The position numbers were made by a program, and so were the translations under genes. The notes beneath the pieces were generated by a model. It was not told the DNA's origin. It saw only the letters and a list, made by a program, of their open reading frames with translations, and searched no databases. 55,868 bases of DNA from a virus. Below, one piece after another: positions 40,502 through 48,658 of the stretch (positions within the stretch are counted from its first letter, which is position 1; each line of letters begins with the position of its first letter). The stretch spans positions 1 through 55,868 of IMG/VR virus record IMGVR_UViG_3300009081_000016; one strand, given 5' to 3'.

Positions 40502-40902
40502 TCTTCCTCCTCCCCAACGGGTTTTATGTTCAATTCAGCCCAACGAGCCTTCTCCGTACGGTACGCCAGGAGTTGCTCGGCATCCTTTATAGTAAAGTTC
40601 TCGTATCCTGCTGTACTCTCTGCAACAGCCAACCACTCTTGAACGTTTTCGGGTTGATCTTCTTCATCCGCCGCATACATAGAAATCAGTCTCTCATAGG
40701 GTTCATACTCCGGAAATTCGACCAGAACCGGAAGTACGTTGGCTAACTCTCCCGCGTTGCCGCTCTCCAATTGTCCGCCCGTGTTCAATATGGCGGCAAT
40801 CATCTCCTGATTTTCGGGGACGTTTGCTATCCGATGCGTTTTCCCAGAGGCGGGAATCCGGATAACTACATAGTCCTGCTTTGAACTTCTTTTCTTGGTC
40901 AC
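40498..40902 (-). CDS. Hypothetical virion-module protein
   Basis: 134 residues from a GTG at 40902. Begins MTKKRSSKQDYVVIRIPASG; the middle is acidic and helical (QEWLAVAESTAGYENFTIKD). No recognised domain. It follows the GT9 gene and is coupled to the connector. Possibly a head accessory protein. Confidence 0.55.
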   Translation of the reverse strand: MTKKRSSKQDYVVIRIPASGKTHRIANVPENQEMIAAILNTGGQLESGNAGELANVLPVLVEFPEYEPYERLISMYAADEEDQPENVQEWLAVAESTAGYENFTIKDAEQLLAYRTEKARWAELNIKPVGEEEE

Positions 40903-40911
40903 GGTTTTAAT

Positions 40912-42018
40912 TCATCGGTATAACCGATGTTCTCCGAGTTTGGTTCGTGAAGACACCGACAAGAATTGTTTCAGCACCTCTTCCACAGAAATTTCGTGCA
41001 TACAGACACTGGCAACATCCTCCATGTTCATTTGATTGCAATAGAAGTTTCTACTCTTCAATAAATAACAAGGGCGTTTACAACGATCCGGACGAAGCAG
41101 TTGAATCGCGTGACCGTCATGATAATGTTTCTCCAACAACGTTTTACCATTCGTTTCACCATATAGACCAAAAGTCGTAACACCCAAGCCAGCGGCCATG
41201 TAGGTCAAACCAGAGTCCACACCTATAAAGGCATCCAAATGCGCGAGGTGAGCTACCGCTACTTCGAGTGGCACATTACTAATTCCGGGTATACCATCTA
41301 ATATTTCCTTTGCATCGAAGGTAACTACAAAATAACCTGCTCTCTGAAGTGCCTTGGCCAATTGAAACCACCGATGATAACTCCAGTCTCTCCACCGTTC
41401 GGTAGATCGGAGACCAATCCCAACAACCTTTCTACCAGAAGGGAAAGGATTATCGATGGGGTGGGTTAAAACAATTTCGGGGCAGCGGACAGGAACGTTT
41501 AGTTCCATATCTCGATAGAAGGTTTCAACACGAGACAATTCCACGCTTCCGGGAGTTGTTTTTAAAGTCGCATGTTTTCCCTGTTCGTATTCCATACAAG
41601 GACATAAAAGGTCGTGGTATTCGTGTACAAGACTAAGACGATCTGCCAAGTGTATGAGAATGTGCCCATGAGACGATAAATATTCATCTCCGTCTAACAG
41701 TTCTACATTCAGAGTGGATAAATGCTCAAGAAAAATTCGGTGGGCAGTGAGTACGCACACAGTGACAGGAGCATAAAATCCGTAGAGGGAGCGCCACTCA
41801 AGAATCTTGTCTTCGACCGCTGGCAACATATGGATGATGTCGCCAATCCCTCCCCCGCACCGTTCTATCCACAGTCTTTTTGGGGGTGGAGCATCATTGT
41901 TGTACAAATGACGATCCGAAACCAATATCGTAAACTCTTTTCGGAGATGCGGAAACATTGACTCCCAGTTTTCAGGAAGCCACAATCTCCGACCGGAGGG
42001 ATTCATTACCATTGTCAT
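40912..42018 (-). CDS. Glycosyltransferase family 9 (heptosyltransferase-like)
   Basis: 368 residues from the ATG at 42018, with GGGAG before it; the open frame reaches 42081 but that start lies in a hairpin. GT-B fold landmarks: an N-terminal LWIERCGGGIGDIIHMLPAV, GIGLRSTERWRDW, and the donor-site DAFIGVDSGLTYMAAGLGVTTFGLYG. GT9 enzymes add heptose or related sugars. It is placed between the coat gene and the connectors, so glycosylation of the capsid is a reasonable idea; modification of host LPS is another. Confidence 0.85.
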   Translation of the reverse strand: MTMVMNPSGRRLWLPENWESMFPHLRKEFTILVSDRHLYNNDAPPPKRLWIERCGGGIGDIIHMLPAVEDKILEWRSLYGFYAPVTVCVLTAHRIFLEHLSTLNVELLDGDEYLSSHGHILIHLADRLSLVHEYHDLLCPCMEYEQGKHATLKTTPGSVELSRVETFYRDMELNVPVRCPEIVLTHPIDNPFPSGRKVVGIGLRSTERWRDWSYHRWFQLAKALQRAGYFVVTFDAKEILDGIPGISNVPLEVAVAHLAHLDAFIGVDSGLTYMAAGLGVTTFGLYGETNGKTLLEKHYHDGHAIQLLRPDRCKRPCYLLKSRNFYCNQMNMEDVASVCMHEISVEEVLKQFLSVSSRTKLGEHRLYR

Positions 42019-42039
42019 CTTTATTCTCCCTAACGAGCG

Positions 42040-42079
42040 GGGGGAGGGGAAACATCCCGGGAGAATGATCCCCTCCCCC
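42040..42079 (-). promoter_or_regulatory. Strong hairpin after the coat gene
   Basis: Ten perfect pairs, all G-C but one (arms 42040-42049 and 42070-42079), with a 20-base loop. No T-tract follows on the minus strand, so it is more likely an mRNA 3' stabiliser or processing site for the coat message, or a partial block on the GT9 gene downstream. Confidence 0.75.
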
Positions 42080-42087
42080 AAACGGAG

Positions 42088-43002
42088 TTAGCTCAGCAGC
42101 GCCGAACGGAAGTCCACCAAGCATTCCGGGCGCATCGTCTTGACGCCAAACAAAATGTCCAGCGTGATCTGATAGCCCAAAACGTTGATGTTGTAACCGT
42201 AGAGAATCCGCAGAACGATGTTTTCAAACATCGTGTAGTATGCGGCAACTCCGGTCTTCGGATCCGGCAACGGCAGAGGCCGCGTGGCCAACGTAATGGC
42301 CGCCGGATGGAACATAAGGTTGTGCAGAATTCCGGGAGATCCCGCTTCTTCCGCAATTCTCGGATCCTCGTAGCAACCGAAGCCATGGATTCTTCCCATC
42401 AGTCCTTCCGGAATGGTGGAATAACCCAGCTTGGAGGCTTCCGTGAATCGCTCGATCTGCAGAAGCTTCTCGAAATCCTGACACACGAAAACACGCCCCG
42501 TCTTCGGAATCTGAGAAGTATTCAACTTCCGACGTCCCGACAAGACGTTCGCTTCCGTAATGTTCGTGGAGCCGTTCCCCACAACGTGGGTCGCATACGC
42601 CCACTGGGCAGCGATAACAGCCTCCACGGCAGTGACCAGGGCAACGGCCGATTCTCGGATATAACCGTCCATAACGGCGACATTGGATTGCGCTGCAAGA
42701 ATGTCTTCCACGATGAAGGAGGATTCTTTGTGGTATGCCAGCGAGACATCCACCTTATCCCCTTCGGTATTCTGCAGCGTTACCGTCTTGCCGACTTCCT
42801 TGTCATTGGCGGTCATCGTACCGAATTTCGGCACATGAATGGTTGCGCCCTTGGTCTGAATCTCGTCCTCGTAATCACGATTTACCAACCGGACCAACGC
42901 TGCGGCGTCAAAGAACGAGGCAATAGCCCGCGACGCCCAAAGTTCCGGGATGAAGTCTTCGTGATTTGAAGAGTTGATCGTAGTCGTTGCAGTTCCAGCC
43001 AA
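42088..43002 (-). CDS. Major capsid (coat) protein, P22-coat-like
   Basis: 304 residues beginning with TTG at 43002, which has AAGGAG nine bases upstream. The opening TTTINSSNHEDFIPELWASRAI, then VNRDYEDEIQTKGATIHVPKFG, resembles the P22-like coat family, in which 'fipelW' and 'nrdy.......GdtV' are conserved. No propeptide and no prohead protease of the usual kind are evident, as in P22. Codon choice is strongly biased, as expected for the most abundant virion protein. It follows the scaffold gene. Confidence 0.85.
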   Translation of the reverse strand: MAGTATTTINSSNHEDFIPELWASRAIASFFDAAALVRLVNRDYEDEIQTKGATIHVPKFGTMTANDKEVGKTVTLQNTEGDKVDVSLAYHKESSFIVEDILAAQSNVAVMDGYIRESAVALVTAVEAVIAAQWAYATHVVGNGSTNITEANVLSGRRKLNTSQIPKTGRVFVCQDFEKLLQIERFTEASKLGYSTIPEGLMGRIHGFGCYEDPRIAEEAGSPGILHNLMFHPAAITLATRPLPLPDPKTGVAAYYTMFENIVLRILYGYNINVLGYQITLDILFGVKTMRPECLVDFRSALLS

Positions 43003-43078
43003 AGTACTTTACTCCTTGTGATAGTTTGGGTAACCAAAAACAGTTAGGCCCAAACCCACGGAGGTGTGTTCCCAAGCG

Positions 43079-43834
43079 CTACTTCTTGGCGCCTCTCTGG
43101 ATCAACACACTGATCTGATCCCAGTTCTTCCTTACAAAGGCAGGATCGGCCAATTGCTCTCGAGTAATCGTGCTCCCATCACCGAGAGAACCGCTCTGAA
43201 AATTGCCACCTTGTCCGGGGACAACCATCCCGCGAACGAGATTTGGGTTTTCAGTTAGGTACGTCTTGACCCCGTCTTCTACGGAAACTGGAACGGCGAC
43301 CCCATCCTTTCCCTTTCCCGGCATGGTCAGCTTGAACTGCGGGGGTTTTCCTTCCTCCGTAATCTCTTCGATCTGAATCGTATCGAAAAGCAAGGTGACC
43401 ACCTGCTCGGGACGATAGGCATCGTTCTTTATCGCCGCGTCACTCAACGCACGGCGAATAGTTTCGGAATTGTGGAGACCCTTCCACCGTTCGGCTTCCT
43501 TCTTTGCGGAGCCAAGAGCAACGTTATGTTGCTCTTTCAGAGTCAACAAGGCACGCTGGTGTTTTTCCTCCACCGACATCCCCTGTTCCTCCAACTCGCG
43601 GAGCCGTGTCTTAGCCTTCTCCAATTCCTCAGTCGTGAGTTTGGTTTTTGTACCCTCATTGGTCAACTGACCAAGGGTATTTTTAAGTTGCTGTTGGAGT
43701 TCAGTTACCTTCTGATCTCGCGTTTGGGCTCCCTTTCCGTAGGCCTCGTCATACAACTTCTGTTGGTCGGGTGTAAGATCCTTCCAGTTGTCCGGACGGA
43801 GTTCTTCAGGGAGTTTAATTTTGTCCTCAGCCAT
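43079..43834 (-). CDS. Scaffold protein
   Basis: 251 residues from the ATG at 43834 with GAGGA before it. Charged, with a long coiled coil (VTELQQQLKNTLGQL, LTTEELEKAKTRLRELEEQG, EEKHQRALLTLKEQHNV) and a Gly-rich tail before a basic end (DQISVLIQRGAKK). Position immediately upstream of the coat gene and composition are those of an internal scaffold that nucleates the procapsid. Confidence 0.8.
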   Translation of the reverse strand: MAEDKIKLPEELRPDNWKDLTPDQQKLYDEAYGKGAQTRDQKVTELQQQLKNTLGQLTNEGTKTKLTTEELEKAKTRLRELEEQGMSVEEKHQRALLTLKEQHNVALGSAKKEAERWKGLHNSETIRRALSDAAIKNDAYRPEQVVTLLFDTIQIEEITEEGKPPQFKLTMPGKGKDGVAVPVSVEDGVKTYLTENPNLVRGMVVPGQGGNFQSGSLGDGSTITREQLADPAFVRKNWDQISVLIQRGAKK

Positions 43835-43910
43835 CTTGCTATCCTCAAGATGTGTTAATTGTTTCACTCCGACGATAGCTGTCCTCTATCGCAGAGACTA
43901 CCGCGATCCG

Positions 43911-44204
43911 TCACGAAATGGGAACGTAGTCGGGGACGACTGCCTTGGCCGCCTCGATCAGTTCATCCAGAACCTTGTCGTCCCACTCGGACGGAGACGC
44001 CACAATGGCCGCACGAAGTTCTTTCTCGAAGTCCAGAATTGTACGGCACGTCGACTTCAGAATCTTATCGCCGAGTTCTCCGTCCACGAGGGACTTCTCA
44101 ACCGCAACGATCACCTTGTCCAACTGCCCCACGACGAGTTCGAGCAGGGCATTTCCCTTCTCCTTCGAGAAAAGGGTAGTCAGTACGTTCTTCAGAATTT
44201 CCAT
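43911..44204 (-). CDS. Small helical protein, codon-optimised
   Basis: 97 residues. AAGGAG precedes the ATG. All-helical with amphipathic repeats (LLELVVGQLDKVIVAVEKSL, KVLDELIEAAKAVVPDYV). Codon use is as biased as in the coat and tube genes, so an abundant product is expected, perhaps a capsid accessory or scaffold cofactor. No family recognised. Confidence 0.65.
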   Translation of the reverse strand: MEILKNVLTTLFSKEKGNALLELVVGQLDKVIVAVEKSLVDGELGDKILKSTCRTILDFEKELRAAIVASPSEWDDKVLDELIEAAKAVVPDYVPIS

Positions 44205-44231
44205 GACAGTTCTCCTTGGTTTGGGCCTATC

Positions 44232-44255
44232 CGCAGCATAAACACTGATGCTGCG
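44232..44255 (-). promoter_or_regulatory. Intergenic hairpin after the protease gene
   Basis: Eight perfect pairs (44232-44239 with 44248-44255) and an eight-base loop. No T-tract on the minus strand, so an RNA-processing or stabilising role is likelier than termination. Confidence 0.5.
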
Positions 44256-44272
44256 TTCTTACTCAGCTATTC

Positions 44273-46726
44273 CTATCTCTTCTGAATTATATAGCCCTGC
44301 ATGTAGATGCGCGGTCTTTTTGCTTCTACGCCTTCACTTGAATTGAAATACACATATCGGGTTGCGGCTGGATACTCTGGGGAAAGTACGGCAAGACCAA
44401 AGTTCTTCGTAGAGTCCGCTACCATTTCGTTAATCGCATATCCTAATCCTCCAAACCATACCACTCCTGTATCTGACGCGCTTATAACCTGTGTTCCATA
44501 ATTCTGTGATCCATAACGAGGATCACACCATACATCATTAGGGGCATCATACCCTGTCCAGTTCCAACACACCTCGGTTGCAGTGGCGACATTGGACGTT
44601 CCGTATCCATCTCCCTCTTTCCATAAACAGTTTGTGACATGAACTTCGATGAGGGGCGTCCCGACCACCTTGAAAATATAGCCACCAAACTTTGCATCAT
44701 TGATAACAATTCCTCGGTTATGCAACAGTGCAAAACTATTATAGAAAAATCCTATGTACTGTGCGGGGCCAGTTGTTGAGTACCCAACAGTAATTGAATC
44801 CCTCGCCCCCCATTCAGAGGTAGGGGCAGAGGATGCAATGTGGGCATCCTCCGAGAAATACATCGTCGTGTCCCAGTAGACACGCTGAGAGTCAGAGTGT
44901 AGGGCAACTATGTAGTAACCCGAATATGATAAACTTGGCCAGTTAGCCAGTTGAACATTCTGCCGTGAGCTAAATGCCGCGCTCCGATTAGACGTAGAAT
45001 CCGACTTCTTAATAATAAGGCCGAAATTTGTGAGGGGGTCATTTACAAGCGATTGCACCAAGGACGTAATTGTCCATGAGTACCGATTGGTATCATTTGC
45101 AATTGCAACTGTATCATTTGCGTTCCCACTACACATCGTATTCATTGGGCGATCCCACAAACTATGACCGCGATCTATGGTGTCTCCAGTCACGGACAAT
45201 GAATCAAATTTTGACCATCCTCTCCAGTCCCAGCAAGCCCCAGCAGTATCAATAGCTCCCATTTGGGTGCCCTCCACCCAATCTGATGCTGCCTTAAACA
45301 CGCTCACGTTGGTAGGATCTGTTACGGATACAGCACTTGCACCAAATAAACCCTCTGTAATAACGATACAACAGTCTTCATAAGCCAATGGGAAATATAC
45401 CTGACTCTGCATAGTATCAGAGTTAACACCCGCATAGAGAGCAGTGCTGATACCATAATTACGAGTAGTGTAATTCTTGCTAATGTGGGCATCAGCCGTA
45501 GGTGAAGCCGTTGCAGCAAAGGGGATAAACTTTACGCTGTCTGACAACTCTACCGTGAAGGGTGCAGAAGTATCGCACAAGAAATGATGGGCAGCACTCA
45601 TGAGCCGAATACGAGCACTATCTGCACTCACCGAGGGTTTCCACAGATACACCCCGTTATTCGGAGTGCTCTGCGTGATGAGTTCCCAATTCCCCGATGG
45701 GTAATTCCGATCCCACTCGATACGCACATGACCCGCAAAATTAGCTGTACTCCACTTGATCGTGTCCTCGTTGGCAACGTAGATTGTTGCACCACTACCA
45801 GGTTTCGTAAGTGCAAACAACGTGGAAGGATGAATTCCAACCAATGCCCGATTTAATTCTGGAATGGAGTCGGCGGGAAGGTTGTTAACATACCACCATC
45901 CCGTCCGATCCGCATGATTTATCTCTAACCCATAATTAAAATGTAGTTGGTTTCTACCGTTATAGACTCGCCAACCATCACATACTACTGCATGGTCGTT
46001 AATACGATATAGTATGGGACGACCCAAATTAAGCTGCGCTTGCAATATTTCAAACCAAGCGGTTGAGTCATAATCACTGCGTAGTAAACGACGTGCTCCG
46101 CTTGCATAGCCAAAATGTCTGTTAATTACTTTCCCCGCCAAACTATCCCACATCGCCCCTGCGTAGGAGGACGACCTTATGGTGCCATAGTCCATTTCTA
46201 TGGCTACGCCAATTTCGTAACACAACTCTGCAACGGCGGCTCTCTGGTCAGCGGAGGCTATGGCTGTTAAATCGCCTGTTCCCCATATGTTGTATCTTCC
46301 GAGTATCTCCTCCCAATCATACTCATCCGAGAAGGTTGCTGATAAGTTCTGTCCCTCAGTCTCACCCGCACCCGTACTATCCCCATCCCAAGCGTAGGTA
46401 TGCGATCCAAAACCACTGGCAGGATATTGCCAATACTCCATAATCATCCCAAGTGCTGTGGCTACACAACCCGCTCTACAGCGTGTGCCACCAACCCCCG
46501 TCGGACAATCCTCGTTCCACGGTGAATATTGATCCCAATATATGTCCCCTAATAACGGTTTAACTTGACTCTTAACTGGAGCCGGTTCTGGATCGGAAAT
46601 GATATTACCCGCTGTTCGCTTCGTTGGGTTTTCGCCCCACCGAATTCGCGCCCAATCCCAATCAGTGTCTTGAGCAAAAGACACCGACTGAAAAAGAACA
46701 AAGAGAAGTAAAAATACTCTAATCAT
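44273..46726 (-). CDS. Secreted C10 (streptopain-type) cysteine peptidase with DNRLRE-like repeats
   Basis: 817 residues. Signal peptide 1-19 (MIRVFLLLFVLFQSVSFAQ). The catalytic Cys87 lies in AGCVATALGMIMEYW and His245 in NDHAVVCDGW; FNYGLEINHADRTGWW completes the active-site block of peptidase C10. There is no long propeptide between the signal and the catalytic domain. From about 400 on come two DNRLRE-like beta modules (opening ADAHISKNYTTRNYG and EDAHIASSAPTSEWG). This architecture is known from secreted bacterial proteins, not phage virions. It sits between portal-side genes and the scaffold, ATGA-coupled to a second exported protein. It may digest host envelope or matrix protein. Base and codon use look foreign to the phage. 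Confidence 0.9.
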   Translation of the reverse strand: MIRVFLLLFVLFQSVSFAQDTDWDWARIRWGENPTKRTAGNIISDPEPAPVKSQVKPLLGDIYWDQYSPWNEDCPTGVGGTRCRAGCVATALGMIMEYWQYPASGFGSHTYAWDGDSTGAGETEGQNLSATFSDEYDWEEILGRYNIWGTGDLTAIASADQRAAVAELCYEIGVAIEMDYGTIRSSSYAGAMWDSLAGKVINRHFGYASGARRLLRSDYDSTAWFEILQAQLNLGRPILYRINDHAVVCDGWRVYNGRNQLHFNYGLEINHADRTGWWYVNNLPADSIPELNRALVGIHPSTLFALTKPGSGATIYVANEDTIKWSTANFAGHVRIEWDRNYPSGNWELITQSTPNNGVYLWKPSVSADSARIRLMSAAHHFLCDTSAPFTVELSDSVKFIPFAATASPTADAHISKNYTTRNYGISTALYAGVNSDTMQSQVYFPLAYEDCCIVITEGLFGASAVSVTDPTNVSVFKAASDWVEGTQMGAIDTAGACWDWRGWSKFDSLSVTGDTIDRGHSLWDRPMNTMCSGNANDTVAIANDTNRYSWTITSLVQSLVNDPLTNFGLIIKKSDSTSNRSAAFSSRQNVQLANWPSLSYSGYYIVALHSDSQRVYWDTTMYFSEDAHIASSAPTSEWGARDSITVGYSTTGPAQYIGFFYNSFALLHNRGIVINDAKFGGYIFKVVGTPLIEVHVTNCLWKEGDGYGTSNVATATEVCWNWTGYDAPNDVWCDPRYGSQNYGTQVISASDTGVVWFGGLGYAINEMVADSTKNFGLAVLSPEYPAATRYVYFNSSEGVEAKRPRIYMQGYIIQKR

Positions 46727-47190
46727 TGAACTGCTCCAGTATGCACTTCAAACTTAGGAGGATTACTAATCGGAGCTACCCACAGACAGTCTGCACGAAA
46801 CGGTACCCAAAAGGACGTACCGGGTGCCATAGTAATTGGTGACCCGCAGGAAGGGACGAGTCGAATCATGTAGGTAGAAGTGGTATCGGTGTTTCTCATA
46901 ACAAACCCCGACTGGGTTCCGGTGTTGGAATTCGATAACTTCATTCCCCTTCCCTCTTCGGGGATTCCCATCAAGGTATCAACTTTCATGGAATCAAATA
47001 CCGCACCCGTAAGCCCAAGAGGGCGGTATCTGTTTGCTACTTTATCCAACCCGTATTGAACGGAAACAGGATTTCCGTTGTCATCAATGGGCGTTATCGC
47101 TCCGGTGTTGCTGGGTTGCGCTATGGCATTCGACAAGCCGAAAACAACCAGAAACACAACCATAATGCGGAAAATGATTTGGGTTCTCAT
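46723..47190 (-). CDS. Secreted protein coupled to the C10 peptidase
   Basis: 155 residues. GAGGAG precedes the ATG at 47190. Signal peptide to about residue 25 (VVFLVVFGLSNAIAQ). The mature part is beta-rich (TSTYMIRLVPSCGSPITMAP). It is ATGA-coupled to the protease. Its place suggests a partner of the protease such as an inhibitor, chaperone or anchor (inference; the C10 family has known inhibitor partners in bacteria). Could also be a minor structural protein. Confidence 0.65.
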   Translation of the reverse strand: MRTQIIFRIMVVFLVVFGLSNAIAQPSNTGAITPIDDNGNPVSVQYGLDKVANRYRPLGLTGAVFDSMKVDTLMGIPEEGRGMKLSNSNTGTQSGFVMRNTDTTSTYMIRLVPSCGSPITMAPGTSFWVPFRADCLWVAPISNPPKFEVHTGAVQ

Positions 47191-47196
47191 TTTGTT

Positions 47197-48657
47197 CTAC
47201 TCCTCGGGAGTTGAGTGAGGGGGTGGCAAAACAATGGATAACTCAGGGAGAGACTTTATCTCTTCCCCAATAGTTTTCATATCAGAAGTGGACGCATCAG
47301 GGAGCGCACGTCCGGCTATCTTCATCTTTGTTAGGTAAGAGAAGTGCGAACCTAAACGTAATTCCTCCAAAGACATTGCGTCAGCCAACTCAGCGGAAAA
47401 ACTTCGAGGATCAAATTCTTTGGGGTATTGCGCTTTCCATAAACCCTCCCCCGACTTTACCCCCATAAATTTGGATACCGAAGCGGAGAGATTCATTTCC
47501 CCCTCTTCCATGAGAGAAGCAGCGCTGGATAACGCAGCATTTGTGTCCTCGAAATCTATTTCCTTCCCTAATGCGGTGGCGTACACTTCATTAGGATTTG
47601 CGCCGCGAGAGGGGAGAGTGGCCATACGATACATTTCCTGTATCCCAACATGGATCCATTCCATGATCAGTTTGGCCTGAGAAGCATCCGGGGAGATGTA
47701 CTGAGGAGGAAACGGTGTATTCTTTGGATACGTCCATATCTTCGACACCCCCATGATCTGGTTGTTTACTTCGGTTTCCTCCGCTCCAACCACCAATTGG
47801 GAGAAGGTTTGTTCGTACATAATGGTATCCACCAGAGAACACCAATTGTATACCGAACGAGCTAAGATGGAGATGTCCGATATAAGACTGGGGGGTTCCT
47901 CACCACCCAAGGCTCTCCCGTGAGAAAATTCCACATAGGGCACAACACCCCAAGTATTTTCGCCTTCCTCTACCAAAATTAGCGGTTCTTCCTCGCTTTT
48001 GTTCTTGTCACGTCGGAATATGCTAAAGGAATCTCGAGTCCAGAGCTGATACCGAGTCTCCGATTTCCTTTCAATGTTGGGATTTTTATCGTCGCTCCAT
48101 TCATAGGAAAAGAATACCCAGTTGAATTCGCTGTTTCGATCCCGCGACCAGTCCAAAAGCTGGGTAGGCTTGATAAGGGTGAGCCGAGGGAGAAGAGAGT
48201 TGGATACCACCCCCGTAATTATTTTAGGTTCATTTCCGCCCTCGGGACCCCGTATAAGAACACCGACGCGGCCAAAAACACGGGTTAGAGAAGCAATTCG
48301 AGACATGAATACGGCCAGATCAGTCCCTTCGCCATCACAGTTTTTAGCGAAGGAAGAATAACGTTCTTCCTGAGCAGAGTCGACTGCAGTGCGCAGGAGA
48401 GCACGTCCATTTGTGTACTTGGTGTAGGTCTCGACTATGGCCTTAACAAAGTTGAGATAGTACGAACGCTTCCGCCGTGATTCATAGTCGGATGACGATT
48501 CGAATCGGTGGTTAAACAGCATCAACTCTCCTCCTCTGGAAATGGAGGAACCACCGATTTTAGTAGCAGTATATTTATCCCCACCGTCGTAGGCCAGTTC
48601 ATAGAACTGCCATTGGTTATAATTTGCGGTGAAGTTTGGGTGCTTGCGTATCTTCAT
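47197..48657 (-). CDS. Portal protein
   Basis: 486 residues. One base after the large-terminase stop. It has the length and profile of a portal of the DUF4055 type: RVFGRVGVLIRGPEGG in the first third, then WTRDSFSIFRRDKNK, a helical stem-like part (LAELADAMSLEELRLGSHFS) and a short flexible end. It forms the DNA-entry ring and binds the terminase. Family match is approximate; gene order strongly supports it. Confidence 0.8.
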   Translation of the reverse strand: MKIRKHPNFTANYNQWQFYELAYDGGDKYTATKIGGSSISRGGELMLFNHRFESSSDYESRRKRSYYLNFVKAIVETYTKYTNGRALLRTAVDSAQEERYSSFAKNCDGEGTDLAVFMSRIASLTRVFGRVGVLIRGPEGGNEPKIITGVVSNSLLPRLTLIKPTQLLDWSRDRNSEFNWVFFSYEWSDDKNPNIERKSETRYQLWTRDSFSIFRRDKNKSEEEPLILVEEGENTWGVVPYVEFSHGRALGGEEPPSLISDISILARSVYNWCSLVDTIMYEQTFSQLVVGAEETEVNNQIMGVSKIWTYPKNTPFPPQYISPDASQAKLIMEWIHVGIQEMYRMATLPSRGANPNEVYATALGKEIDFEDTNAALSSAASLMEEGEMNLSASVSKFMGVKSGEGLWKAQYPKEFDPRSFSAELADAMSLEELRLGSHFSYLTKMKIAGRALPDASTSDMKTIGEEIKSLPELSIVLPPPHSTPEE

Positions 48658-48658
48658 C

